From: Paenibacillus xylanilyticus
GTDB lineage: Bacteria > Bacillota > Bacilli > Paenibacillales > Paenibacillaceae
DNA length: 64,000 nt
Assembly: GCF_013359935.1 (NCBI RefSeq)
Contig: NZ_JABMCB010000185.1
Coordinates: forward strand, 186,001-250,000
Reading direction: 5' to 3'
Made by a program: the position numbers and the translations under genes. The notes beneath the pieces are model-generated. The model did not search any database. It had not been told where the DNA came from and was given only the letters and a program-made list of their open reading frames with translations. This document shows positions 24,685 to 33,518 of this stretch, piece after piece. Each line of letters opens with the position of its first letter. Positions within the stretch are counted from its first letter, which is position 1.

Positions 24685-25149
24685 TTATGCATCTTTTGAA
24701 CTTGACTCGTTGTCTTCACCATTTTCATCGTTACGTTCGTCTGCTTCGTTCAGCTCACGCATACGTTCTTCATAATCATCCAAAAACCATAACGGGTCCA
24801 TATTGTCTTCTTCGCCATTGTAATTAATCAGGACCTCTTCGCCTGCTTTGATATCCTTGTAAGCATAGAAATCAAAGGTATGATTTTCAAAGTTGATATC
24901 ATAGGTGGCGTTCGGTTCATACGAATGATTGATCAAGCTGCCGTAACCCAGCAAAATGGCAGTATGATTGGCACCATATTCGAATACGTAATCCTCCAGG
25001 ATTGTTTTTTCCACATGTTCGTGATCTTCGTTGGGATAAGGTACAACCGGGGCCTGATGGATCAACTGGCCTTTGGGAATATCCACTGTGGCAAATACCC
25101 CCCGATTAAACTCGCCATCACCCAATTTGGATTGTTTTACTTCAATCAT
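24685..25149 (-). CDS. SET domain-containing protein
   Basis: Protein of 154 residues with a compact bacterial SET domain: GVFATVDIPKGQLIHQAPVV (start of the fold), YGSLINHSYEPNATY (the NHS SAM-binding pseudoknot motif), and IKAGEEVLINYNGEE (EELxxxY-like catalytic Tyr). SET proteins transfer methyl from SAM to lysines; the bacterial target is unknown. A low-complexity acidic tail (about 130-154, rich in E, D, N, S) follows. Start ATG 25147-25149 is preceded by AGGTGA; a long upstream open frame has no ribosome site. Confidence 0.85.
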   Translation of the reverse strand: MIEVKQSKLGDGEFNRGVFATVDIPKGQLIHQAPVVPYPNEDHEHVEKTILEDYVFEYGANHTAILLGYGSLINHSYEPNATYDINFENHTFDFYAYKDIKAGEEVLINYNGEEDNMDPLWFLDDYEERMRELNEADERNDENGEDNESSSKDA

Positions 25150-25309
25150 AATGTTCACCTGATGCTCGTCTGAGAGAGCTCCGTTCTGTAGTAGTTTAAG
25201 GCCAAATTTTAACCGATTCATGCATATAAGGCAAATATGGCGTTGAGTTGTGCATGATATATTGATTATAATATACAAGAATGAAGTCTATATAGAAAAG
25301 GTGTCATGA

Positions 25310-26866
25310 ATGAGCATATTAAATGTGGAAAAATTAAGCCACGGTTTTGGTGACCGTGCTATCTTTAACGACGTTTCTTTCCGCCTGTTGAAGGGCGAGC
25401 ACATTGGACTGATCGGAGCCAATGGTGAAGGTAAATCCACCTTCATGAACATTATTACGGGCAAACTGCAGCCGGATGAGGGCAAAGTCGAGTGGTCCAA
25501 ACGGATGCGTGTGGGATATCTCGATCAGCACGCCGTACTGAACAAGGGACAATCGATCCGTGATATCCTGCGCAGTGCGTTCCAATACCTGTTCGACATG
25601 GAGCAGGAAATGAACGAGATGTATGGCAAGATGGGGGATGTTACTCCAGAGGAATTGGAGCAGCTGCTTGAGGACGTTGGAACCATTCAGGATACGCTGA
25701 CCAACCAGGACTTTTACATGATCGATGCCAAAGTGGACGAGACAGCACGCGGTCTGGGCCTCACGGATATCGGTCTCGACAAGGACGTTAATGACCTGAG
25801 TGGAGGTCAACGGACCAAAGTTCTGCTGGCCAAGCTGCTGCTTGAAAAACCGGATATTCTGCTCCTCGATGAGCCGACGAACTATCTGGATGAACAGCAC
25901 ATCGAATGGCTGAAGCGCTATTTGCAGGAATATGAGAATGCCTTTATTCTCATTTCACATGATATTCCATTCCTGAACAGCGTAATCAACTTGATCTATC
26001 ACATGGAAAATCAGGATCTGACCCGCTACGTGGGCGATTATGATCACTTCCAGGAAGTATATGAAATGAAAAAGCAGCAGTTGGAGTCGGCCTACAAGCG
26101 CCAGCAGCAGGAAATTGCTGATCTTAAGGATTTTGTTGCACGTAATAAGGCCAGTGTGGCGACACGCAACATGGCGATGTCCAGACAGAAGAAGCTCGAC
26201 AAAATGGATGTCATTGAACTCGCGAAGGAGAAGCCGAAGCCGCAGTTCAACTTCCGGGATGCAAGAACGTCCGGCAAGCTTATTTTTGAAACCAAAGGTC
26301 TAGTGATTGGATACAATGAGCCGTTGTCCAGACCGCTCGATCTGCGTATGGAGCGAGGTCAGAAGATCGCACTCGTAGGTGCGAACGGTATCGGTAAAAC
26401 GACCTTGATGCGCAGCATTCTGGGTGAAATTCCTGCCTTGGAAGGAACGGTTCAGCGTGGAGAGCATCTCGAGATCGGTTACTTCCAACAGGAGATGAAG
26501 GATGCCAACTACAATACCTGTATCGAAGAGATCTGGCAGGAGTTCCCGTCCTACACGCAATTCGAGGTGCGTGCTGCACTCGCAAAATGCGGACTGACTA
26601 CGAAGCACATTGAGAGCAAGGTAGCAGTACTGAGCGGGGGAGAGAAGGCCAAAGTGCGTCTCTGCAAACTGATCAACAACGAAACGAACCTGCTTGTACT
26701 CGATGAGCCGACGAACCATCTTGACGTGGATGCCAAGGATGAGTTGAAACGTGCGCTCAAAGCCTACAAAGGCAGCATTCTGCTGATCTCGCACGAACCG
26801 GAATTCTATCGTGATGTCGTGACGGAGACATGGAACTGCGAATCATGGACAACCAAAGTATTTTAA
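25310..26866 (+). CDS. ABC-F family ATPase (YkpA/YbiT group)
   Basis: Soluble tandem-ATPase protein of 518 residues, with no membrane domain. First domain: Walker A GANGEGKST, signature LSGGQRTKVLLAKLL, Walker B ILLLDEPTNYLD. The interdomain linker (about 255-320, charged; KASVATRNMAMSRQKKLDKM) is typical of ABC-F. Second domain: GANGIGKTT, LSGGEKAKVRLCKL, LLVLDEPTNHLD. ABC-F proteins bind the ribosomal E site and adjust translation or give antibiotic protection. The sequence resembles the housekeeping YkpA/YbiT branch, ending CESWTTKVF, rather than known resistance ABC-Fs. Confidence 0.93.
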   Translation: MSILNVEKLSHGFGDRAIFNDVSFRLLKGEHIGLIGANGEGKSTFMNIITGKLQPDEGKVEWSKRMRVGYLDQHAVLNKGQSIRDILRSAFQYLFDMEQEMNEMYGKMGDVTPEELEQLLEDVGTIQDTLTNQDFYMIDAKVDETARGLGLTDIGLDKDVNDLSGGQRTKVLLAKLLLEKPDILLLDEPTNYLDEQHIEWLKRYLQEYENAFILISHDIPFLNSVINLIYHMENQDLTRYVGDYDHFQEVYEMKKQQLESAYKRQQQEIADLKDFVARNKASVATRNMAMSRQKKLDKMDVIELAKEKPKPQFNFRDARTSGKLIFETKGLVIGYNEPLSRPLDLRMERGQKIALVGANGIGKTTLMRSILGEIPALEGTVQRGEHLEIGYFQQEMKDANYNTCIEEIWQEFPSYTQFEVRAALAKCGLTTKHIESKVAVLSGGEKAKVRLCKLINNETNLLVLDEPTNHLDVDAKDELKRALKAYKGSILLISHEPEFYRDVVTETWNCESWTTKVF

Positions 26867-26905
26867 TGTCGAATCCTGCATCGTATGAAACATAAGGACA
26901 AAAAG

Positions 26906-26945
26906 AAGACAGCGTGCCATGGAAAAATGGACGCTGTCTTTTTGC
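26906..26945 (+). terminator. Terminator after the ABC-F gene
   Basis: AGACAGCGT / ACGCTGTCT stem with TTTTT after it. Confidence 0.85.
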
Positions 26946-26955
26946 GCAGCAACAA

Positions 26956-27503
26956 TTAATTGTAATATTTGCCGATCTGATACGCTCGCTCCAGCAAACC
27001 TTCGATATGCGCTTTGGATTCCGATATGGTTTCGTATAGGAACTCTACTCGGGATTCTTGCATTCTTGCATAACCAGCGATTCCGTTATTCAAATAATTT
27101 GTAATCATGTTGTAATAATCGTATTTCTGGAATGAGGCCTCCGTACCGCCAGCCAACGCGATCTAGAGTACCTTTTTGGAATTTACTCTGTTTAGCAGAC
27201 CCATGTTCCATACTTTATCCAGATAGGCTTTGAGCATGGAAGGCATATTGTACCACCAAGCACTATTGCGTCAGCTGCAAGGACACGATCCAATTCTTTT
27301 CGAATCACAGGGGCGTGCTGCTTATTGGGATTTTGCCAATCCCGTTCATCTTCTAAACTGTACAACGGATCAAATCCATCATGATACAGATCAAGGATAT
27401 CGATTTCGTGATGATTCTCCTTCATACCATCTATAAAACGATTCATAACAGCGAACGTCAGGGAATTCTGTCTTGGATGAGCAACGACCAGTTTAACTTT
27501 CAT
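26956..27503 (-). pseudogene. Broken NAD(P)H-dependent FMN (quinone) oxidoreductase
   Basis: Flavodoxin-like NAD(P)H oxidoreductase of the KefF/YwrO type in pieces. The first 90 codons are intact (KLVVAHPRQNSLTFAVMNRF...VLAADAIVL). Near 27258-27262 a deletion removes the codons between VL and WWYNMP (the expected YPLWWY site) and shifts the frame; the shifted frame continues as NMPSMLKAYLDKVWNMGLLNR. A TAG at 27163-27165 then replaces the expected Trp in VLWIALAGGTE. The remaining frame runs on to GKYYN and a normal stop. Two independent lesions, so non-functional. The HxlR regulator that probably controlled it is intact and divergent. Confidence 0.85.
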
Positions 27504-27538
27504 GATTGAGTGACCTTCCTATTCCATATTTTTTGAAG

Positions 27539-27558
27539 TAACATTTTGACAAGTGTTA
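27539..27558. promoter_or_regulatory. Dyad in the pseudogene/HxlR divergent region
   Basis: TAACA-N10-TGTTA with TTGACA inside, 118-137 bases before the HxlR start and about 36-55 bases before the start of the broken oxidoreductase gene. A plausible HxlR binding site; inference from position and symmetry. Confidence 0.35.
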
Positions 27559-27675
27559 TTATAAGTTTCATGGCGTGTTATTGAGAAGTACGCACCTTCA
27601 AGTGCTGTAGATACCTTGAGGTTCTTCGATTACTTTTTATAACGGATAAGGCCGTATCTTCAGGGGGGAATTCCG

Positions 27676-28062
27676 ATGGAAGCAGAAATTAAAAAATACG
27701 AGAGTGGCGTGCAGGCGATGCTGGAATTGGTTGGAGGCAAGTGGAGAATCCTCATTCTACATCAGCTGATTTCAGGCAGGAAACGAACAAGTGAGCTGCG
27801 CAGGGCGATTCCAGCGATCACCCAGAAAGTGCTTACCCAGCAGCTGCGGGAACTCGAAAGGAATGGTATTATTCACCGAATAAACCAGATTCCTCCCAAG
27901 GTAGAGTATGAAATCAGCGAGTATGGCTTAACGCTTCAGGAGATCATTGATCGCATCTGCTTATGGGGAGAAAACCATTTGGACAGGGTATACGGAGATA
28001 AAAACAAAGTGCTCGAAAACCATTTCAGCGATTATGTACCGACTTCGCCCCTAAATGGATGA
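27676..28062 (+). CDS. HxlR-family transcriptional regulator
   Basis: Winged-helix regulator of 128 residues. HxlR core: LVGGKWRILILHQLISGRKRTSELRRAIPAITQKVLTQQLRELERNGII, then the wing VEYEISEYGLTLQEII. Members such as YodB and HypR sense quinones, diamide or formaldehyde, some through an N-terminal Cys. No Cys is present in the first 90 residues here (the only one is near 95), so thiol sensing in YodB fashion is unlikely. Its divergent target gene is a pseudogene. ATG 27676 follows GGGGGG-type purines. Confidence 0.9.
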   Translation: MEAEIKKYESGVQAMLELVGGKWRILILHQLISGRKRTSELRRAIPAITQKVLTQQLRELERNGIIHRINQIPPKVEYEISEYGLTLQEIIDRICLWGENHLDRVYGDKNKVLENHFSDYVPTSPLNG

Positions 28063-28074
28063 CAACGAAAAATG

Positions 28075-28110
28075 AAACCGTCCTTGATGAATGAGGATGG
28101 TTTTTTTTTG
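28075..28110 (+). terminator. Terminator after the HxlR gene
   Basis: AACCGTCCTT / AGGATGGTT stem followed by nine T. Confidence 0.85.
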
Positions 28111-28120
28111 TTTTTTGTCC

Positions 28121-28189
28121 TTTATCAGCGAAACTGATAAATGTTATAAAATCATTGAAATTGACCCCTAACACCCCGTGTGTTAGGTT
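28121..28189 (+). promoter_or_regulatory. Two dyads and promoter candidate upstream of cysJ
   Basis: Dyad 1: TTTATCAG and CTGATAAA around a 5-base centre (28121-28141). Dyad 2: CCTAACAC and GTGTTAGG around a 5-base centre (28167-28187), lying exactly between TTGACC (28161-28166) and TAGGTT (28184-28189), a 17-base-spaced promoter candidate. Sulfite-reductase operons are regulated by LysR-type CysL or by CymR in relatives; neither site matches a consensus I know, so the regulator is open. Confidence 0.45.
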
Positions 28190-28260
28190 CTAAGTAGTAG
28201 AAATTAATATGATCATTTTAGTAGGAATTAAAATTGAAGCAATGCGCGAGGTGGCAAATA

Positions 28261-30096
28261 GTGGAACTTCAAGTGACAAACAGCCCTTTTAATCAGGAAC
28301 AGGTTGAACTGCTCAATCGTCTTATTCCTACATTGAACTCTGGACAAAAGACATGGCTTAGCGGATATTTGACAGCAATTCAGGGGATTTCAGCGGTAGC
28401 GGCCGGAGCAGGTGCAGCACAAAACGTACAAGCAGAGACAATATCTGCTGTTAGTGTACCTCCGGTTTCCCGCGAAGTTACGGTGCTCTACGGATCCCAA
28501 ACTGGAAATTCCAGCGGACTATCCAAGAAGCTGGCCAAGAAGCTGGAAGAGCAGGGTCTTCAGGTGACCTTGTCCGCCATGGGAGATTTCAAACCGAACG
28601 GACTGAAAAAAATTGAGAATCTTCTCATTATTGTCAGCACTCATGGAGAAGGCGAGCCGCCGGATAATGCGATTCCGCTTCATGAATTCCTGAACAGCAA
28701 ACGCGCTCCGAAGCTGGATGGATTAAAATACTCCGTGCTTGCGCTCGGAGACACTTCATATGAGTTTTTCTGCCAGACCGGCAAGGACTTCGATCAACGC
28801 TTGCAGGAGCTTGGCGGTACGGCGATCGTTCCGCGTGTGGATTGTGACGTTGATTTTGATGAAGCGGCTGCCGAATGGATGAATGATGTGCTGGCTTCGC
28901 TCAGCAGTACGCCAGCGACAGCGGGTACGGTATCCAGTGAAGCCGTTGTTGCTGCGGTAAGCAGCGGGGAATCCGAGTACAACCGGACCAATCCATTTAA
29001 GGCAGAGGTATTGGAGAATCTTAACCTGAACGGCAGGGGATCGGACCGGGAGACGCGTCATATCGAATTGTCTTTGGAAGGTTCCAATCTGGACTACGAA
29101 CCAGGTGACAGCCTGGGCGTCTTTCCGGAAAATCATCCACGCCTTGTGGATGAGCTGATTGCGGCCATGGATTGGAATGCCGATGAGCGTGTAACGGTGA
29201 ACAAATCCGGAGAGCAGGTATCGGTACGTGAAGCATTACTGCGCTACTTCGAAATTACGGCTGTGACCAAACCGGTGGTAGAGCAGCTCGCGAAGCTTAG
29301 CCCAGGCAGCGGACTGACGAATTTGTTGGCAAATGACGCCGAATTCCGCAAAGTAATGAACAGCTGCGACCTGCTGGATCTGGTACAGGATTATAGTCTT
29401 AGAGGCATTCCGGCAGCAGAGTTTGTTGCGGGACTTCGTAAAATCCCTGCAAGACTGTACTCGATCGCCAGCAGTTCCAAATCGTTCCCGGATGAAGTGC
29501 ACCTCACAGTGCGCACGGTACGCTACGAAGCGCGGGGAAGAGAGCGTTACGGCGTATGCTCGGTTCATCTGGCTGAGCGTGTTGAAGCAGGGGACAGCCT
29601 GCCAATCTATATTCAGCACAATCCGAACTTCAAGTTGCCGGAGAACCCGGATGCACCAATCATCATGATTGGACCGGGAACAGGTGTGGCACCGTTCAGA
29701 TCGTTCCTGGGAGAGCGTGAAGAAACGGGAGCCGAAGGAAAAACGTGGCTTTTCTATGGTGATCAGCACTTCTTGACGGATTTTCTCTACCAGACGGAAT
29801 GGCAGCGCTGGCTCAAAGACGGCGTGCTTACCAAAATGGATGTAGCTTTCTCTCGTGACACGGAGCAAAAGGTATATGTGCAGCACCGGATGCTGGAAAA
29901 CAGCAAAGAGCTGTACCAGTGGCTTCAGGAAGGCGCAGTCATCTATGTCTGCGGGGACGAGAAAAAGATGGCGCATGACGTTCATAATGCACTAGCTACC
30001 ATTCTTGAACAAGAAGGCGGCTTGACGTCAGAACAGGCATCGGAATATCTGACGAGGTTGCAACAGGAAAAACGTTATCAGCGGGACGTGTATTAA
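28261..30096 (+). CDS. cysJ: Sulfite reductase [NADPH] flavoprotein alpha-component
   Basis: Electron-supplying subunit (611 residues) for assimilatory reduction of sulfite to sulfide. N-terminal flavodoxin domain (about 75-225; VLYGSQTGNSSGLSKKLAKKL, STHGEGEPPDNA, LALGDTSYEFFC), FAD-binding domain with RLYSIASSS, and NADPH domain with GPGTGVAPFRSFLGER and the C-terminal YVCGDEKKMAHDV. Start chosen at GTG 28261, which gives the conserved opening ELQVTNSPFNQEQ and follows GAGGTGG; an upstream TTG at 28234 lacks a site. Operon with cysI, 51 bases downstream. Confidence 0.96.
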   Translation: MELQVTNSPFNQEQVELLNRLIPTLNSGQKTWLSGYLTAIQGISAVAAGAGAAQNVQAETISAVSVPPVSREVTVLYGSQTGNSSGLSKKLAKKLEEQGLQVTLSAMGDFKPNGLKKIENLLIIVSTHGEGEPPDNAIPLHEFLNSKRAPKLDGLKYSVLALGDTSYEFFCQTGKDFDQRLQELGGTAIVPRVDCDVDFDEAAAEWMNDVLASLSSTPATAGTVSSEAVVAAVSSGESEYNRTNPFKAEVLENLNLNGRGSDRETRHIELSLEGSNLDYEPGDSLGVFPENHPRLVDELIAAMDWNADERVTVNKSGEQVSVREALLRYFEITAVTKPVVEQLAKLSPGSGLTNLLANDAEFRKVMNSCDLLDLVQDYSLRGIPAAEFVAGLRKIPARLYSIASSSKSFPDEVHLTVRTVRYEARGRERYGVCSVHLAERVEAGDSLPIYIQHNPNFKLPENPDAPIIMIGPGTGVAPFRSFLGEREETGAEGKTWLFYGDQHFLTDFLYQTEWQRWLKDGVLTKMDVAFSRDTEQKVYVQHRMLENSKELYQWLQEGAVIYVCGDEKKMAHDVHNALATILEQEGGLTSEQASEYLTRLQQEKRYQRDVY

Positions 30097-30147
30097 TTCC
30101 GTAACCCCGGATCAAGGCATCCCGCAGAGACGAGAGGAGAAAGCAGC

Positions 30148-31869
30148 ATGGCTTATAATAACTTACTGAATCCGCAGCGCGCGAACAGCGATGTGGAAGA
30201 TATAAAGATCAAGAGTGATTACTTGCGCGGCAGTCTTACCGAAACGCTGGCTGATCGCATTAGTGGTTCGATTCCGGAGGATGACAACCGGCTCATGAAG
30301 CATCACGGCAGCTATATGCAGGATGATCGTGACCTGCGCAACGAGCGGAATAAGTCGAAGCTGGAGCCTGCTTATCAGTTCATGCTGCGCGTCCGGGCTT
30401 CCGGCGGAATTGTAACACCAGAGCAGTGGTTGATGATGGACCGCGTGGCTCATAAATATGCGAATGGTACGATTCGTTTAACTACTCGCCAGTCTTTCCA
30501 GCTCCATGGGGTATTGAAGTGGGATCTCAAAAATACGATACGTGAAGTAAACGATTCCTTGCTGAGCACACTTGCGGCGTGTGGAGACGTTAACCGGAAC
30601 GTGATGTGCAACCCGAACCCGAATCAGTCGGATGTGCATGCAGAGGTATACGAATGGGCTTGTCAGGTGAGCAATCACCTGGATCCCCGCACTCGGGCAT
30701 ATCATGAGCTGTGGCTGGATGGAGAGAAAGTGATTGATACCGGGTCCAGTGACGAGGAAGTGGAGCCGATCTACGGCAAAGTGTACTTGCCGCGGAAGTT
30801 CAAGATCGGGATTGCGGTTCCGCCATCGAATGATGTCGATGTATTTTCACAGGATCTCGGATTTATCGCGATCGTGGAGAATGGTAAGCTGCAGGGCTTT
30901 AACGTATCGGTAGGCGGCGGCATGGGAATGTCCCATGGAGATCCGAAGACATATCCGCAAGTGTCCAAAGTCATTGGCTTCTGCACACCGGAGCAAATGA
31001 TTGATGTTGCGGAAAAAACGGTCACGATCCAGCGGGACTATGGTGATCGTGCAGTTCGTAAGCACGCTCGCTTTAAATATACGATTGATGATCGTGGGCT
31101 GGCCTGGTTCGTAGAGGAATTGACGAACCGCCTGGGCTGGAGTCTGGAAGCCGCGCGTGATTTCCATTTTGATCATAATGGAGATCGTTACGGCTGGGTC
31201 AAAGGCAGCAATGGCAGATGGCATTATACGTTGTTTATCCAAAATGGACGGGTAAAAGACATTGATGGCTATCCGCTCATGACGGGTTTGCGTGAAATAG
31301 CCAAGGTTCATAGCGGAGATTTCCGCCTGACAGCCAACCAGAACCTGATTATTGGGGATATCAGCAGTCAGAAGAAGAAAAAGATCGAAGCGCTGATTGA
31401 GCAGTATAATCTCACGGATGGTGCTCATTATTCGGCACTGCGCAGGAGTTCCATGGCTTGTGTGGCACTTCCTACCTGCGGTTTGGCAATGGCAGAGTCC
31501 GAGCGTTACCTTCCGTCCCTGATCGACAAGTTGGAACCCGTTCTGGATGAAGCAGGACTGAGAGACGAGGAAATTGTCATTCGTATGACGGGCTGCCCTA
31601 ATGGATGCGCACGTCCGATGCTGGCCGAGATTTCATTTATCGGAAAGGCTCCGGGCAAATACAATATGTATCTCGGGGGCAGCTTTACCGGTCATCGTCT
31701 AAACAAGCTTTACAAAGAAAATATTGGTGAAACGGAGATTTTGGATACGTTGACGCCGATGGTGCATCAGTATGCGAGAGAACGTCATGAAGGTGAACAT
31801 TTTGGAGATTTTGTGATTCGTGCCGGCTATGTGCCTGAAGTGCTGGACGGCCAGCAGTTTCACGCTTAA
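30148..31869 (+). CDS. cysI: Sulfite reductase hemoprotein beta-component
   Basis: Siroheme/[4Fe-4S] subunit of 573 residues that takes electrons from CysJ and performs the six-electron reduction of sulfite. Anion-binding and siroheme regions: [39 protein letters not shown] split by linkers, [14 protein letters not shown], and the cluster-ligating Cys set [13 protein letters not shown] and [15 protein letters not shown] 30148 follows GAGAGGAGAAAG. With cysJ it completes the sulfite step of cysteine synthesis; no sulfate-activation genes are in the window. Confidence 0.96.
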   Translation: MAYNNLLNPQRANSDVEDIKIKSDYLRGSLTETLADRISGSIPEDDNRLMKHHGSYMQDDRDLRNERNKSKLEPAYQFMLRVRASGGIVTPEQWLMMDRVAHKYANGTIRLTTRQSFQLHGVLKWDLKNTIREVNDSLLSTLAACGDVNRNVMCNPNPNQSDVHAEVYEWACQVSNHLDPRTRAYHELWLDGEKVIDTGSSDEEVEPIYGKVYLPRKFKIGIAVPPSNDVDVFSQDLGFIAIVENGKLQGFNVSVGGGMGMSHGDPKTYPQVSKVIGFCTPEQMIDVAEKTVTIQRDYGDRAVRKHARFKYTIDDRGLAWFVEELTNRLGWSLEAARDFHFDHNGDRYGWVKGSNGRWHYTLFIQNGRVKDIDGYPLMTGLREIAKVHSGDFRLTANQNLIIGDISSQKKKKIEALIEQYNLTDGAHYSALRRSSMACVALPTCGLAMAESERYLPSLIDKLEPVLDEAGLRDEEIVIRMTGCPNGCARPMLAEISFIGKAPGKYNMYLGGSFTGHRLNKLYKENIGETEILDTLTPMVHQYARERHEGEHFGDFVIRAGYVPEVLDGQQFHA

Positions 31870-31887
31870 ATGATCCGTTAACGTTAG

Positions 31888-31917
31888 AGGAGCATTCCCT
31901 GTGGGAGTGCTCCTTTT
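31888..31917 (+). terminator. Terminator after cysI
   Basis: GGAGCATTCCC / GGGAGTGCTCC hairpin with CTGT-like loop and TTTT. Confidence 0.85.
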
Positions 31918-31920
31918 GGA

Positions 31921-32070
31921 ATTTCCGAACATGGTATTCCGCTTACCCGAAAACCAGGCAAACCGGAAGATGCAGCTAGTCTATTACTCTATCTGGCATC
32001 CGACGAGGCGCTTCACATTACAGGTACTGAGGTATTTGTTGATGGAGCCGAGACCTTGATTAAAGGCTAG
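31921..32070 (+). pseudogene. Short-chain dehydrogenase, C-terminal fragment
   Basis: An open frame of 49 codons with no start reads GIPLTRKPGKPEDAASLLLY then LASDEALHITGTEVFVDGAE and a stop. This is the conserved C-terminus of SDR oxidoreductases (PxxRxGxPEDxA, FLASDxAxxITG, VDGG). The rest of the gene is absent: the frame meets the cysI terminator at its left end. So it is a leftover of a larger, deleted SDR gene. It ends 144 bases before the YebC-like gene. Confidence 0.75.
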
Positions 32071-32214
32071 TGACTGGTATATCCTCTATCAGTCCCTCCT
32101 TTTGGATGGATAGATTACCATTATTTCGTCTCACTGAACTTGTTGAAGCAGTGTTAACAAGATATAATAACTAGGTAGAATGCAGATTACATGTTGAAAG
32201 TGAGCGGAAACGAT

Positions 32215-32931
32215 ATGGGTCGTAAGTGGAATAATATTAAAGAAAAAAAAGCTTCAAAAGATGCAAATACGAGCCGGGTATATGCCAAGTTCGGCGTTGA
32301 GATTTATGTAGCTGCCAAGAAGGGTGAACCAGACCCGGAGGCGAACCGTGCACTGAAAGTCGTGCTGGAACGTGCGAAAACGTATAACGTACCCAAAGCG
32401 ATCATTGATCGTGCCATGGAAAAGGCAAAAGGCAGTGGGGATGAGAACTACGAAGAGCTGCGTTATGAAGGCTTTGGACCGAATGGTGCGATGGTCATCG
32501 TGGATGCACTCACCAACAATGTAAACCGGACAGCCCCTGAAGTACGCTCCGCGTTTAACAAAAACGGAGGAAACATGGGTGTCAGCGGTTCTGTTGCGTA
32601 CATGTTTGATCCAACTGCGGTAATCGGAGTAGAGGGTAAAAACGCTGAAGAAGTGCTGGAAATTCTGCTCGAAGCAGACGTGGATGTTCGTGATATCGTG
32701 GATGAGGATGAGGCTGTTATCGTTTACGCGGAGCCAGATCAATTCCATGCGGTACAGGAAGCATTCAAAGCTGCCGGTGTTACTGAGTTCACCGTTGCCG
32801 AGCTGACCATGCTGGCACAAAACCATATTGAACTTCCCGAGGATGCACAGGCTCAATTCGAAAAACTGATTGATGCCCTTGAAGACCTTGAAGATGTTCA
32901 GCAAGTGTACCACAATGTAGAGTTTGTATAA
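32215..32931 (+). CDS. YebC/PmpR-family protein (YeeN-like)
   Basis: Protein of 238 residues in the YebC/TACO1 family: [20 protein letters not shown] opening (split here), [28 protein letters not shown] in two parts, [16 protein letters not shown], and the acidic C-terminal region. The opening GRKWNNIK without the usual GHSKW marks the YeeN-like branch. Members are translation factors that relieve ribosome stalling at proline stretches, and some were described as transcription regulators. ATG 32215 gives the family N-terminus, with only a weak ribosome site. Monocistronic. Confidence 0.92.
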   Translation: MGRKWNNIKEKKASKDANTSRVYAKFGVEIYVAAKKGEPDPEANRALKVVLERAKTYNVPKAIIDRAMEKAKGSGDENYEELRYEGFGPNGAMVIVDALTNNVNRTAPEVRSAFNKNGGNMGVSGSVAYMFDPTAVIGVEGKNAEEVLEILLEADVDVRDIVDEDEAVIVYAEPDQFHAVQEAFKAAGVTEFTVAELTMLAQNHIELPEDAQAQFEKLIDALEDLEDVQQVYHNVEFV

Positions 32932-32958
32932 GACAACGACGTAAGCTCTTGTCAATTG

Positions 32959-33006
32959 AAAAAGAGTGTCCAGTCCATCTTGCTGATGGGTTGGACACTC
33001 TTTTTG
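32959..33006. terminator. Terminator between YebC-like and YdcZ genes
   Basis: AAAAGAGTGTCCA / TGGACACTCTTTT, usable in both directions for the convergent genes. Confidence 0.85.
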
Positions 33007-33015
33007 TTTGGTTCC

Positions 33016-33504
33016 CTACGAATTGGACCGCAGAGCTCTACGGGCTTTTTCCGATTTCTTTGTTTTGCTGCCGCCAAATTTGAATAATACGATCCCTCCA
33101 ACGATAACAAGCACGCCGAGCAGCTGATTCCAGGAAAACGGAATTTTCTCCAGGCCAAGCCACCCCATGGAATCAAACAACAGTGCAAAACTCAGCTGCG
33201 ATGTCAGTACGATGGAAATAGCAAAGGTGGGTCCCAGCAGCTTCATCCCCTGTACGAGACAGAACACGACGCCTACACCAATTGCTCCACTTAACCAGTA
33301 CCACGGCTGCATATGCTGGAAGCTGAAGGTATTCTTGCCTTCCACCAGCAATGAGATCAGGAATGAGGCAAGAAATCCGGTGAGTAGAACCATCGTTGTA
33401 GTGGACCAGGATCCGGTTTTTTCATTGACTTTACTATTAAAAACGGTCTGCAGACTGACCAGTGAACCTGCAAGTAATGCGAGCAAAATACCCGTAATAA
33501 TCAT
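33016..33504 (-). CDS. YdcZ (DUF606) family membrane transporter, copy 1
   Basis: Small drug/metabolite-transporter relative of 162 residues with five hydrophobic segments, beginning IITGILLALLAGSLVSLQTVFNSKV, the family N-terminus with the conserved QTxxNxxV pattern. Ends in a basic tail (GGSKTKKSEKARRALRSNS). DUF606 proteins are half-size transporters, often encoded in pairs; the partner here is at 34262-34687, with the Crp-like gene between them. Substrate unknown. Confidence 0.85.
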   Translation of the reverse strand: MIITGILLALLAGSLVSLQTVFNSKVNEKTGSWSTTTMVLLTGFLASFLISLLVEGKNTFSFQHMQPWYWLSGAIGVGVVFCLVQGMKLLGPTFAISIVLTSQLSFALLFDSMGWLGLEKIPFSWNQLLGVLVIVGGIVLFKFGGSKTKKSEKARRALRSNS

Positions 33505-33518
33505 CGGTTGTAAACTCC

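Noticed and set aside
29236..29985. 249-codon frame on the minus strand inside cysJ
   Set aside because: Lies wholly antisense to a well-conserved cysJ, has no ribosome site and resembles nothing; a shadow of codon usage.
30847..31428. 193-codon minus-strand frame in cysI
   Set aside because: Antisense shadow of cysI without a ribosome site or family pattern.
32254..32955. 233-codon minus-strand frame over the YebC-like gene
   Set aside because: It mirrors the conserved plus-strand gene almost end to end, and begins inside the terminator region.
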